Below, one piece after another: positions 1 to 8,593 of a stretch of DNA of 64,000 nt. Each line of letters starts with the position of its first letter. The first letter of the stretch is position 1. The notes beneath the pieces were generated by a model that saw only the letters and a list, made by a program, of their open reading frames with translations, did not search any database and was not told where the DNA came from. This DNA comes from Pontiella agarivorans (GTDB lineage: Bacteria; Verrucomicrobiota; Kiritimatiellia; Kiritimatiellales; Pontiellaceae): the NCBI RefSeq assembly GCF_034531395.1, contig NZ_JARVCO010000010.1:558001-622000 (forward strand). Reading direction: 5' to 3'. The position numbers and the translations under genes are program-made.

Positions 1-2
1 GC

Positions 3-884
3 GATTGGCCGGGCTGGGTGGCCTGGGATATCGCCAAGGAAAAAGGATTTTTTGAAAAGCATGATGTGGAAGTGGAGCTGCTCTGGTTTGAGTATGTGGC
101 TTCCATGGATGCCTTCGCGGCGGGTAAAGCCGATGCGGTCTGTGTGGCCAACGGCGACTCGGTGGTGCTCAATGCCACCGGCGCCCGCAACGTGATGATT
201 CTGGTGAATGATTATTCGAACGGGAATGACAAGATTGTGGCCCGGTCGGGGATTACCGATGTGAAGGCGCTGAAAGGAAAGAAGATCGGTGTCGAAATCG
301 GTTTTCTCAGCCACGCGCTGCTGATCAAGGCGCTGGAGGATAACGGCATGACGGAAAAGGATGTGGAGCTCATCAATATGCCGACGCATCAGGCGGCGCA
401 GGTGCTGGCCTCCGGCGATGTGGATGCCATTGTGGCCTGGCAGCCGCATTCCGGTATGGCGCTGAAAGCTTCCGAAGGATCCTCGGCTGTTTACACCACT
501 GCCGACGCCCCGGGCATCATCTACGACACGCTCGCTGTGGCACCGGGCAGTATTCTGAAACGTAAAGCCGACTGGCAGAAAGTCGTGGCGGCCTGGTATG
601 ACGTGATCGATTACATGGCCGACCCCGCCAACGAAGAAGAAATGCTCAAAATTCTTTCGGCCCGCGTCGGTCTCTCGCCGGCGGAATATAAACCCTTTCT
701 CTCCGGCACCTACATGATGAGCAAAGACGAAGTGCTCAAGGCGCTGAAGCCCGTCTCCGGATTTGAATCGCTCTACGGCTCCTGCGACGTGGTGAATAAT
801 TTCTTTGTGGCCAACAAGGTCTATGAAGAACCGGTGGCGGTTAAGCGCACCATCGATCCGTCGTTCACTAAATCCGTGAAATAA
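3..884 (+). CDS. ABC transporter substrate-binding protein, NMT1/TauA-SsuA type (5' partial)
   Basis: This is the periplasmic binding component of an ABC importer of the nitrate/sulfonate/taurine class, here probably for guanidine or a related nitrogen compound. The reading frame is open to the window edge, and the in-frame residues DWPGWVAWDIAKEKGFF match the ligand-site start of mature family members, so the signal peptide and N-terminus lie outside the window. A GTG at 18 is internal, not a start. The body shows family features such as DVKALKGKKIGVEIG and the late VEKDVELINMP-type segment (here EKDVELINM). Permease and ATPase genes follow. Guanidine-associated operons commonly carry this transporter type, so the substrate is inferred from context rather than from sequence. 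Confidence 0.88.
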   Translation, partial: DWPGWVAWDIAKEKGFFEKHDVEVELLWFEYVASMDAFAAGKADAVCVANGDSVVLNATGARNVMILVNDYSNGNDKIVARSGITDVKALKGKKIGVEIGFLSHALLIKALEDNGMTEKDVELINMPTHQAAQVLASGDVDAIVAWQPHSGMALKASEGSSAVYTTADAPGIIYDTLAVAPGSILKRKADWQKVVAAWYDVIDYMADPANEEEMLKILSARVGLSPAEYKPFLSGTYMMSKDEVLKALKPVSGFESLYGSCDVVNNFFVANKVYEEPVAVKRTIDPSFTKSVK

Positions 885-902
885 TCTCTCCTCAAACCTC
901 CT

Positions 903-928
903 GGCGGGCCGGCGCAAGCCGGCCTGCC
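903..928 (+). terminator. Strong intercistronic hairpin between binding protein and permease genes
   Basis: An 11-bp GC-rich stem closes on a GCAA tetraloop, with one G-U type mismatch. No T-run follows, so this is more likely an mRNA-stabilising or attenuating hairpin than a full terminator. Such hairpins often let the binding protein be made in excess over the membrane parts. More GCCGGC-rich sequence follows to about position 957. Confidence 0.55.
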
Positions 929-993
929 GAACTTTTGCCGGCATTTTGCCGGCCGGTTACCAAACTTCGGGAAAGCCGAAGAACAGGGGTGTT

Positions 994-2007
994 ATGTCAA
1001 AACAGGAAAAATGGTTCAGATTCGGAAAGAGCCTTTCGCCAAGGCGCGTCAGGGGGCTGACCGTTGCGTCGTTTGTTCTTCCGCTCGTGCTCTGGTCGCT
1101 GATCAGTTACGTCCCCGCGCTGTGGCATCCGGAAGTGCAGATTCAATCGGTCGGCGATACGATCTATTTTGATGCGGGCGACCGGGTCGACGTAGAGACG
1201 TTTGCGCTGGAAAATAACAATCTGCTGGAAAGCGACGGCGTTCCAATGGTTGGAAAACGCGTGAACCCGGTTTATTTCCCGGCACCGCACGAAGTGACCC
1301 GGGCGCTCTATTCAGCCTTTTTCACCGAGCCGCGTCGCGATGGCGAACCGTGGTTTCATGAAAGCGTGGCCCACAGTGTGCGGGTGGTCTTCTGGGGCTT
1401 TCTGCTCTCTTCGCTGTTCGGGGTTCCGCTCGGGATTCTTTGCGGCGTCTTCAGTTATTTTTCGAAACTGATCGAACCGTTTGTTGAATTTTTCCGTTAT
1501 TTCCCGGCCCCGGTTTTCGGTGCGCTGGCGGTGGCGATTCTGGGCATCAACGATGCGCCGAAGGTAGCGATCATTTTTATCGGAACGTTTTTCCAGCAGG
1601 TGCTGGTGATTGCCAACACGACGCGTACGGTCGATTTCAGTCTGGTCGAAGCCGCGCAAACGCTGGGAGCCAAACCGGGACGACTGCTTTTCAAGGTCGT
1701 GATTCCGGCGGTCCTTCCGAAGCTGTATATGGATATGCGCATTCTGCTGGGCTGGGCCTGGACCTATCTGATTGTGGCGGAGGTTGTCGGCACCAGCACC
1801 GGCATCAGCTGGTTCATCAACCAGCAGGCCAAATACCGTATGTTCGACAATGTCTATGCCGCGATCCTGGTGCTCGGTTTTATCGGCCTGGGCACCGACA
1901 TGCTGCTCGGTGCGCTCGGGAAACAGCTGTTTGCCTGGGAGGACGGGCGGCGTTCAGGATTCGGCAAAATGCTGCGAAAAATAAAACCTGCACCGGTGGA
2001 GGCCTGA
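994..2007 (+). CDS. ABC transporter permease, SsuC/TauC type
   Basis: This is the inner-membrane permease of the importer, 337 residues. ATG 994 is chosen because AGGGGTG lies just upstream; an in-frame TTG at 946 lies in the hairpin region and lacks a site. After the first membrane segment (about residues 25-45) there is an unusually long, polar, probably periplasmic stretch (about 45-105). The standard BPD_transp_1 core follows. The ATPase-coupling EAA loop starts at Glu219 (EAAQTLGA). The gene ends two bases before the ATPase start, so translation is probably coupled. The long insert is more than SsuC/TauC proteins usually have, and its role is not known. Confidence 0.92.
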   Translation: MSKQEKWFRFGKSLSPRRVRGLTVASFVLPLVLWSLISYVPALWHPEVQIQSVGDTIYFDAGDRVDVETFALENNNLLESDGVPMVGKRVNPVYFPAPHEVTRALYSAFFTEPRRDGEPWFHESVAHSVRVVFWGFLLSSLFGVPLGILCGVFSYFSKLIEPFVEFFRYFPAPVFGALAVAILGINDAPKVAIIFIGTFFQQVLVIANTTRTVDFSLVEAAQTLGAKPGRLLFKVVIPAVLPKLYMDMRILLGWAWTYLIVAEVVGTSTGISWFINQQAKYRMFDNVYAAILVLGFIGLGTDMLLGALGKQLFAWEDGRRSGFGKMLRKIKPAPVEA

Positions 2008-2008
2008 G

Positions 2009-2911
2009 ATGACCGATTTGCCCAGTACACTGAATTTGCCATCGTATAAAGAACAGTCTTCTGATGTGAAAAAGCGTCTGGACCATATCAAAAGCCAGCC
2101 GGTCGTTATCGAAGTCGATAAGCTGGTGAAGGATTTTCCAACGGAAGAGGGCATGCGCCGCATTCTCGATCAGGTATCGTTCAAAGTGCACAAGCGCGAG
2201 TTCCTTTCGATCATCGGCCCGTCGGGCTGCGGCAAGTCGACCGTGATCCGCATGATGGCCTGTCTGGAGGATATTACCGATGGACTGATTCTGGTGGACA
2301 GTTATCCCGTGACCGAGCCGGGGGCCGACCGCGGCATGGTGTTCCAGAAGTACACGCTCTTTCCCTGGCTGACCGTAAAGAAGAACGTCATGTTCGGCCT
2401 GGAGGTCGGCGGCGCCAGTAAATTTGATGCCGAGCGCGATGCCCTCCAGTGGCTGGATATTGTCGGGCTCGAACCCTATGCCGATCTTTATCCGGCACAG
2501 CTTTCCGGCGGGATGCAGCAGCGCGTGGCCATTGCCCGTGCGCTGGCGAACAAGCCGAAGGTGTTGCTGATGGACGAGCCGTTCGGGGCGCTTGATGCGC
2601 AGACGCGCGCCAAAATGCAGGCCTATCTCCTGCAGATCTGGAAGAAGATCGACATCACCATCATTTTTATTACGCATGATCTGGATGAGGCCGTCTACCT
2701 GTCCGACCGTGTACTCGTGCTCGAGGCCAACCCGGGCCGGGTGCAGGAAATGGTCGAGGTGCCGGTCAGTCGCCCGCGTTCGCCGAGCCAGTTTTTATCG
2801 CCGGAATTTCTGACCACCAAAATCCATCTTGAAGAACTGATTCATCCAAGTCCGGAAGAGGCGCAGGATGATTTTGAGGTGGTTAAAATGGTGGCCAAAG
2901 AAGCTGGATGA
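2009..2911 (+). CDS. ABC transporter ATP-binding protein, SsuB/TauB type
   Basis: This is the ATPase that powers the upstream permease. Walker [10 protein letters not shown] starts at residue 70, the signature LSGGMQQR at about 165 and Walker [13 protein letters not shown] at about 185. A Q-loop follows the phrase [15 protein letters not shown]. About 40 extra residues precede the usual start of the domain, and the C-terminal tail of roughly 45 residues is also longer than the minimal family form. GGAGG sits just upstream of ATG 2009. The gene overlaps the possible early start of the next gene, giving a tightly coupled operon. Confidence 0.95.
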   Translation: MTDLPSTLNLPSYKEQSSDVKKRLDHIKSQPVVIEVDKLVKDFPTEEGMRRILDQVSFKVHKREFLSIIGPSGCGKSTVIRMMACLEDITDGLILVDSYPVTEPGADRGMVFQKYTLFPWLTVKKNVMFGLEVGGASKFDAERDALQWLDIVGLEPYADLYPAQLSGGMQQRVAIARALANKPKVLLMDEPFGALDAQTRAKMQAYLLQIWKKIDITIIFITHDLDEAVYLSDRVLVLEANPGRVQEMVEVPVSRPRSPSQFLSPEFLTTKIHLEELIHPSPEEAQDDFEVVKMVAKEAG

Positions 2912-2925
2912 TCAGAGGAAAGGGA

Positions 2926-3369
2926 ATGAAGAAAGAAAAACAGAATTACAAACGGTTCAGTGTCACCATGCCGGCCGAGCTCTATGAAGAGCTCGAAGAG
3001 ATGGCGGAAGATCGGGGGATGGATAACCGCTCCATGATGATCTCGGATCTGGTGAAACGCGAAGTACTCAAGCACCGGCAGATGGACCGCACCCGCGTGA
3101 TGGCGGGAACGCTGACCATCACCTACGACGCGGCGATTGACGACTGCGCCAACAGGCTGATCGCGCTGCGCCGCAACTATCTGGATGAAGTGATCTCCAC
3201 CTTCCAGGTGATGCTGGAGGATGGAAAGAATCTGGAAATCTGGCTGGTGCAGGGCCAGGTGGAAGTGCTTCACACCCTGCTTTCCCAGGCGCTCAAATGC
3301 AGCAAAAGCATGATGGGGCAGATTACGTTTGCCGATGCCATCCTGCCGCCGCTCAGAACCAATCGATAA
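2926..3369 (+). CDS. NikR-like ribbon-helix-helix regulator lacking the nickel ligands
   Basis: This 147-residue protein has the NikR layout: an N-terminal ribbon-helix-helix DNA-binding domain (KRFSVTMPAELYEELEEMAE, then NRSMMISDLV) and a C-terminal ACT-like ligand domain. ATG 2926 is preferred because AGAGGAAAGGG precedes it; ATG 2908 overlaps the ATPase stop. Compared with the E. coli NikR segment LHVHINHDDCLE, the equivalent here is FQVMLEDGKNLE. The two ligand histidines and the cysteine are absent, and the HHHH stretch before it is also gone. Nickel sensing is therefore unlikely. Its place inside the guanidine/allophanate operon suggests a local regulator that may sense a pathway compound, which is an inference. 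Confidence 0.8.
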   Translation: MKKEKQNYKRFSVTMPAELYEELEEMAEDRGMDNRSMMISDLVKREVLKHRQMDRTRVMAGTLTITYDAAIDDCANRLIALRRNYLDEVISTFQVMLEDGKNLEIWLVQGQVEVLHTLLSQALKCSKSMMGQITFADAILPPLRTNR

Positions 3370-3385
3370 ACAAAGGATGCAGAAG

Positions 3386-4111
3386 ATGAAACCTATACCC
3401 GAAGAAAAAATACTGTATGAAACCGTGGTTTCCGGAGGCTGGAACTTTTCGCGAATCGTGCGCCGCGGCCGCACACTGCGGATTACCGATCTGGAAGGCG
3501 GGGGCAATGCCTCGGCGCTGTTCTATAATGCGGATAACTATGCCGAGCGCTACAACATGGGCGACACCATGAAAATCCAGCACATCTCGTCGCTTTTCAA
3601 AAACGCCTGTATCTATTCCGACATGGGCCGCGTGCTGATGAGCATCACCGATTCAACGTCCGACTGGCACGATGTCATCTGCGGCGTGACCTATCGCGAG
3701 GATTTGCTGCAGCGCTTCGGCACCAAAACCTATCAGGACGCGCATAACGGGTTTTACCGCAGCGGCTTTGATTCGCTCACCGTTGAACTCGCTAAATACG
3801 GCATGACCAAACGCGACTTCACCAACGTGGTGAACTTCTTTGCAAAAACCGACATCGATGCGGACGGCAACATGACGTTTGTGGCCGATGCCTCGCCCGC
3901 CGGCTCCTACGTCGACCTGCGCGCCGAAATGGATACGCTGGTGATTCTCGATGCCGGCATGCATCCGCTGAATCCCTCGAGCGAATATGTGGCGAAGCCG
4001 GTCGGCATCACACTGTATGAATCCGAACCCGCCGCGGCCGATGATCCCTGCCGCATGCTCTGCCCCGAAAACCAGCGCGGATTTGAAAACTCGGAAACCT
4101 ATTACCTTTAA
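3386..4111 (+). CDS. cgdB: Urea carboxylase-associated protein 2 / carboxyguanidine deiminase subunit (DUF1989)
   Basis: This 241-residue DUF1989 protein matches the urea carboxylase-associated protein 2 family in length and phrases (RITDLEGGGNASALFYN, AERYNMGDTMK, SDMGRVLMSI). Related pairs have been shown to deiminate carboxyguanidine, the product of guanidine carboxylase, to allophanate. The protein has several Cys/His positions, as expected for a metal-dependent deiminase (for example DWHDVICGV). ATG 3386 follows AAGGA by eight bases. A paralogous subunit follows after a hairpin repeat. The subunit letter is assigned from family type and gene order and is less certain than the family. Confidence 0.82.
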   Translation: MKPIPEEKILYETVVSGGWNFSRIVRRGRTLRITDLEGGGNASALFYNADNYAERYNMGDTMKIQHISSLFKNACIYSDMGRVLMSITDSTSDWHDVICGVTYREDLLQRFGTKTYQDAHNGFYRSGFDSLTVELAKYGMTKRDFTNVVNFFAKTDIDADGNMTFVADASPAGSYVDLRAEMDTLVILDAGMHPLNPSSEYVAKPVGITLYESEPAAADDPCRMLCPENQRGFENSETYYL

Positions 4112-4120
4112 GATGAAAGA

Positions 4121-4200
4121 TTCTAACCACAAAGGCTCTAAGTACACGAAGATTCACTTCGTGGTCCCTTGGTGCTCTTCGCGTCTTTGTGGTTAAGAAA
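4121..4200. repeat. Intergenic hairpin repeat
   Basis: This palindromic element fills the gap between the two DUF1989 genes. The outer arms carry AACCACAAAG and CTTTGTGGTT, and a perfect inner stem CACGAAG-n5-CTTCGTG sits in the centre. It resembles the elements at 4875-4953 and 57774-57826 and probably belongs to one dispersed REP-like family. Confidence 0.7.
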
Positions 4201-4216
4201 GTTCAGGAGCTTTGTT

Positions 4217-4867
4217 ATGAGCGAATTGAAAGAAAGTACTTTAGTTGAAGAAAATGCGCGGCTGAGCGAAACGGTTCCGGCGGGTGAATACTGGATGAAA
4301 GAAGTGAAGAAGGGTGAGATCCTGCGCATCACCGATCTCGAAGGCAACCAGGCGGCCGACACGCTGTTCTTCAACGCGAACAATACCGAAGAGCGCTACC
4401 ATGCGAACAATACGCTGCGGATGCAGAACAACGTCTATATCAAGCTGGGCACCGAAATCCGTTCGAATGAAAATAACGTGATGATGAAAGTGGTGGCCGA
4501 CACCTGCGGGCGGCACGATACGCTGGGTAGTGCCTGTTCCTGCGAAAGCAACACTTCGCGCTATGCGCATGAAAAACGCTACATGCACAGCTGCCGCGAT
4601 ACCTTTCTGCAGGGTATTCTCGACTGGGGGCAGGGCATGGATAAGCGCGATCAGGTCTGCAATATCAACTTTTTCATGAATGTGCCGGTCGATCCGGAAG
4701 GCGGGTCCAAGTTTTCCGACGGCATTTCCGGCGCCGGGAAATATGTGGAAATGGAAGCGATGATGGATACTGTCGTCTTTGTCTCCAACTGCCCGCAGCT
4801 CAACAATCCCTGCAACGGCTATGACCCGACGCCGGTGCAGATGACCATCTGGGACAACGGAAACTAA
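4217..4867 (+). CDS. cgdA: Urea carboxylase-associated protein 1 / carboxyguanidine deiminase subunit (DUF1989)
   Basis: This 216-residue DUF1989 protein is the second subunit of the predicted carboxyguanidine deiminase. Diagnostic stretches are ILRITDLEGNQAADTLFFNA and the metal-ligand region CGRHDTLGSACSCESN, which is rich in Cys and His, plus a later HSCRD. ATG 4217 follows CAGGAG; longer in-frame starts run through the upstream repeat and are rejected. It acts with its neighbour after the carboxylase step, giving allophanate and ammonia. The pairing of both subunits directly before a biotin carboxylase is the signature gene order for this route. Confidence 0.84.
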   Translation: MSELKESTLVEENARLSETVPAGEYWMKEVKKGEILRITDLEGNQAADTLFFNANNTEERYHANNTLRMQNNVYIKLGTEIRSNENNVMMKVVADTCGRHDTLGSACSCESNTSRYAHEKRYMHSCRDTFLQGILDWGQGMDKRDQVCNINFFMNVPVDPEGGSKFSDGISGAGKYVEMEAMMDTVVFVSNCPQLNNPCNGYDPTPVQMTIWDNGN

Positions 4868-4874
4868 AGGAAAT

Positions 4875-4953
4875 TTAGCCACGAAAAGGCACAACATACA
4901 CAAAGACTCTCCGGAATAGCTTTTCGTGCCTTTTTGTGTTTTTTGTGGCCAAA
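4875..4953. repeat. Intergenic hairpin repeat
   Basis: Arms GCCACGAAAAGGCACAA and TTTTCGTGCCTTTTTGTG, with a distal TTTGTGGC, can fold into an imperfect stem that fills the gap before the carboxylase gene. It shares the CACAAAG/CTTTGTG theme with the element at 4121-4200. Confidence 0.7.
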
Positions 4954-4978
4954 ACAGTAGTAGAGCCGAGGATGTTTT

Positions 4979-7900
4979 ATGTTTAAGAAAGTACTGGTAG
5001 CCAACCGCGGCGAAATTGCGTGTCGCATCATCCGCACCCTGAAGGAAATGGGCATTGCCGCCGTCGCGGTTTATTCCGATGCCGACGCCGATGCGGAGCA
5101 CGTAGCGATGGCCGACGAGGCGTACAACATCGGTCCGGCGCTGGCGAAAGAGAGTTATCTCAACACGGATAAAATTCTTTCAGTGATGAAGGAAAACAAC
5201 GTGGAGGCGGTGCATCCGGGCTACGGCTTCCTGAGTGAAAATGTCGAGTTCCGGAAAATGTGTCTGGAACAGGGGATTGAATTCATCGGTCCCGAGGAAA
5301 GCCACATTCTGGAGTTCGGCCTCAAACACATGGCGCGCGATCTGGCGGAATCCGCCGGCGTGCCGCTGGTGCCGGGAACGCCGCTGCTTAACAGTATGGA
5401 AGAGGCGCTCGAAGCGGCGGAGCATATCGGCTATCCGGTCATGCTCAAAAGTACCGCCGGCGGCGGGGGCATCGGCATGCGCATCTGCAACGAATCCGAC
5501 GAGCTCGAAGCGCATTACGATACGATCAAACGCCTCGGTAAAAACTACTTTAAAGACGAAGGCGTCTTTCTTGAAAAATATATCCGCACGTCGCGGCACA
5601 TCGAAGTGCAGGTGTTCGGTAACGGCAAAGGCGATGTGGTGGTGCTCGGCGAGCGCGACTGTTCCGTGCAGCGCCGGAACCAGAAGGTGATTGAAGAGAC
5701 GCCGGCACCGAATATTACGGAGGAGACCCGCACGGCCCTGCATGCCGCCGCGAAAACTCTGACCGAAAAGGTGTCCTATCGTTCCGCCGGTACCGTTGAA
5801 TTTATTTATGACACCGAGACCGGGCAGTTTTACTTCCTGGAAGTGAACACCCGCCTGCAGGTGGAGCACGGCATCACCGAAGAGGTGTTCGGCGTCGACC
5901 TGGTGCGCTGGATGGTGGAGCTGGCCGCCGGCGAAGATCCAACCCCTGGAAACTTTGAGCTGAAACCGTCCGGCTGTGCGATGGAGTTCCGCGTCTATGC
6001 CGAGGATCCCGGCAAGGACTATCAGCCATCGAGCGGCATCATTACCAAAGCCGAATTTCCGGAAGGCATTCGGGTGGATAAATGGGTGGAAACGGGCACC
6101 GAAGTTTCGGCCTACTATGATCCGCTGCTGGCCAAGGTGATTGTGACCGGCGAAACGCGCGACGAAACGATTGCCCGATCAATCGATGCACTGACGGCGA
6201 CCAGCCTCTGCGGATTTGAAACCAACATCTTTCTCATGAAGCAGGTGCTGGAAAATAAAATTTTTCAGAGCGGCGAGGTATTCACCGGGCTGCTGAATAC
6301 CTTCGACTATTCGGTCAGCACGATTGAGGTGGTTGTGCCGGGAACGCAGACCACGGTGCAGGATGTGCCGGGCCGTACCGGCTTCTGGGGCGTCGGGGTT
6401 CCGCCGTCGGGGCCGATGGATATGCTCAGTTTCCGCATCGCCAACCGCCTGGTCGGTAATGAGGAAAAGGCCGCGGCGCTGGAAATGACCATGTCGGGCG
6501 GAAGCTATAAATTTAATTGCGCGGCGACCGTAGCGGTGGCCGGCGGCGATTTGACCGTGATGCTGAATGAAGCCGTCGTTCCGCAGCATGAAGCCTTTGA
6601 AGTGAAGGCCGGCGATACGGTCAGTGTGAGTGCATTTTACAAAGGGCAGCGCGCGTATCTTGCGGTGCGCGGCGGGCTGGATGTGCCGGATTATATGGGC
6701 AGCAAATCGACCTTTATTCTCGGGCGCTTCGGCGGCCATGCGGGACGGGCGCTGACGGCCGGCGATGTGCTGCATATCGGCGATGCGGTTTCCAAGGATT
6801 GGACCATGAAAAAACTGCCGGAAACCGCGGTGCCGGAAATTTCCAACCATTGGAAAGTCGGCGTGATGTACGGCCCGCACGGCGCGCCCGATTTCTTTAC
6901 GGAGCAGGATATTGAAACCTTCCTGGAGCATGAATGGGAAGTGCACTTTAACTCGTCGCGCACCGGCGTGCGCCTGATCGGCCCGAAGCCGGAATGGGCG
7001 CGGACGGACGGCGGCGAGGCTGGACTGCACCCCTCGAATATTCATGACAATGCCTATGCGGTCGGCGCGATTGACTTTACCGGTGATATGCCCGTGATTC
7101 TAGGCCCCGACGGCCCGAGTCTCGGCGGCTTTGTCTGCCCGGTGACGGTGGTGGGTGCGGAGCTCTGGAAAATCGGGCAGCTGAAGCCGGGCGATACGGT
7201 ACAGTTTATTCCGGTGACGCTGGAAGAGGCCGGGCGGCTTGAAAAAGAGAATGCCGCGCTTATTCAGTCGGGCGAACCGATGACGGTGCCGAACTATGCG
7301 ACCATCGAGGATACGCCGGCGATCATCGGCACGTGGAATGAAGACGATGAATTTGAAAAGGTGGTCTGCCGCCAGGCGGGGGATCAATATCTGCTGCTGG
7401 AGTTCGGTCCGCTGCAGCTCGACCTGCGGCTGCGGTTCAAGGTGCACGCCTGGAACCTGAAATTTGAAGAGCTGAACCTGCCGGGCATTATTGATATGAC
7501 GCCGGGCATCCGCTCGTTCCAGCTGCATTTTGATCCGGCGGTCCTGTCGCGCACCCAACTGCTCGAACTGATCGATTCGCTGATCAAAGAGCTCGGCGAA
7601 AATCCGCCGGAGGAAGTGGAGTCGCGCATCGTTCATCTGCCGTTGAGCTGGGATGATCCGCAGACGCGCGTAGCGATTGAAAAATATATGTCGTCGGTGC
7701 GCAAAGATGCGCCGTGGTGCCCGAGCAATATTGAATTTATCCGGCGCATCAACGGGCTCGATTCGATTCAGGATGTGCAGAATATTCTGTTTGATGCGAG
7801 CTATCTGGTGATGGGCCTGGGCGATGTGTATCTGGGCGCGCCGGTCGCCACGCCGCTGGATCCGCGGCACCGGCTGGTGACCACAAAATATAATCCGGCG

Positions 7901-8569
7901 CGGACGTGGACGCCGGAAAATGCGGTGGGTATCGGCGGCGCCTATATGTGCGTCTACGGCATGGAAGGGCCGGGCGGCTATCAGTTTGTCGGCCGTACCG
8001 TTCAGATGTGGAACCGCTATCATCAGACCAAAGAATTTGAGCCGGGCAAACCGTGGCTGCTGCAGCCGTTCGATCAGATCCGATTTTACCTCGTCGGCGG
8101 CGATGAGCTGATGCAGATGCGCCGCGATTTCCTGAAGGGCCGCTTCTCACTGAAGATTGAAAAGACGACCTTCAACATTAATGCCTATAACACCTTCCTC
8201 GAGGAAAATGCAGAGGCCATCGACGCGTTTAAAACCACGCAGCAGGCGGCGTTTGCAAAAGAGTATCAGCACTGGGTGGATAACGATCTGCTGACGTTTG
8301 AAGAAGCCGTGCAGCAAGTGTCATCGGAAGAGACGGAAATCATGGACGGCGCCGAAGCGGTGACGGCCTCGGTGGCCGGCAGCGTCTGGCAGTGCAAGGT
8401 CGAGGTCGGTGATACGGTGGAAGCCGGGGATGAAGCGGTCGTTCTGGAAAGTATGAAGACGGAGATTCCGGTGATTGCCCCCGTGGCCGGCGAAGTGGTG
8501 CAGCTCTTCTGCAAACCCGGCGATACTGTTAAACAGGGACAGGCCGTCTGTTCCATTAAATCTAAATAA
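4979..8569 (+). CDS. Biotin-dependent guanidine carboxylase (urea carboxylase family)
   Basis: This 1196-residue enzyme has the urea carboxylase layout: biotin carboxylase domain (about 1-445; glycine-rich ATP loop GGGGIGM near 161), carboxyltransferase halves of the KipA/AHS2 and KipI/AHS1 type (about 447-1085) and a C-terminal biotinyl domain with Lys1160 in LESMKTE. It would carboxylate guanidine or urea using ATP and bicarbonate. At residue 699 the motif YAVGAIDFTGD has Asp. By position this appears to match the site where guanidine carboxylases have Asp and true urea carboxylases Asn (position 1330 in the K. lactis enzyme). The adjacent deiminase pair also argues for guanidine. The start follows GAGGA. 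The allophanate hydrolase gene follows at once. Confidence 0.88.
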   Translation: MFKKVLVANRGEIACRIIRTLKEMGIAAVAVYSDADADAEHVAMADEAYNIGPALAKESYLNTDKILSVMKENNVEAVHPGYGFLSENVEFRKMCLEQGIEFIGPEESHILEFGLKHMARDLAESAGVPLVPGTPLLNSMEEALEAAEHIGYPVMLKSTAGGGGIGMRICNESDELEAHYDTIKRLGKNYFKDEGVFLEKYIRTSRHIEVQVFGNGKGDVVVLGERDCSVQRRNQKVIEETPAPNITEETRTALHAAAKTLTEKVSYRSAGTVEFIYDTETGQFYFLEVNTRLQVEHGITEEVFGVDLVRWMVELAAGEDPTPGNFELKPSGCAMEFRVYAEDPGKDYQPSSGIITKAEFPEGIRVDKWVETGTEVSAYYDPLLAKVIVTGETRDETIARSIDALTATSLCGFETNIFLMKQVLENKIFQSGEVFTGLLNTFDYSVSTIEVVVPGTQTTVQDVPGRTGFWGVGVPPSGPMDMLSFRIANRLVGNEEKAAALEMTMSGGSYKFNCAATVAVAGGDLTVMLNEAVVPQHEAFEVKAGDTVSVSAFYKGQRAYLAVRGGLDVPDYMGSKSTFILGRFGGHAGRALTAGDVLHIGDAVSKDWTMKKLPETAVPEISNHWKVGVMYGPHGAPDFFTEQDIETFLEHEWEVHFNSSRTGVRLIGPKPEWARTDGGEAGLHPSNIHDNAYAVGAIDFTGDMPVILGPDGPSLGGFVCPVTVVGAELWKIGQLKPGDTVQFIPVTLEEAGRLEKENAALIQSGEPMTVPNYATIEDTPAIIGTWNEDDEFEKVVCRQAGDQYLLLEFGPLQLDLRLRFKVHAWNLKFEELNLPGIIDMTPGIRSFQLHFDPAVLSRTQLLELIDSLIKELGENPPEEVESRIVHLPLSWDDPQTRVAIEKYMSSVRKDAPWCPSNIEFIRRINGLDSIQDVQNILFDASYLVMGLGDVYLGAPVATPLDPRHRLVTTKYNPARTWTPENAVGIGGAYMCVYGMEGPGGYQFVGRTVQMWNRYHQTKEFEPGKPWLLQPFDQIRFYLVGGDELMQMRRDFLKGRFSLKIEKTTFNINAYNTFLEENAEAIDAFKTTQQAAFAKEYQHWVDNDLLTFEEAVQQVSSEETEIMDGAEAVTASVAGSVWQCKVEVGDTVEAGDEAVVLESMKTEIPVIAPVAGEVVQLFCKPGDTVKQGQAVCSIKSK

Positions 8570-8593
8570 ATGATGAAACCCAGGACCTGCAGG

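Noticed and set aside
2926-3369. Nickel-responsive NikR
   Set aside because: The nickel ligands are replaced and no nickel transport or nickel enzyme gene is close by.
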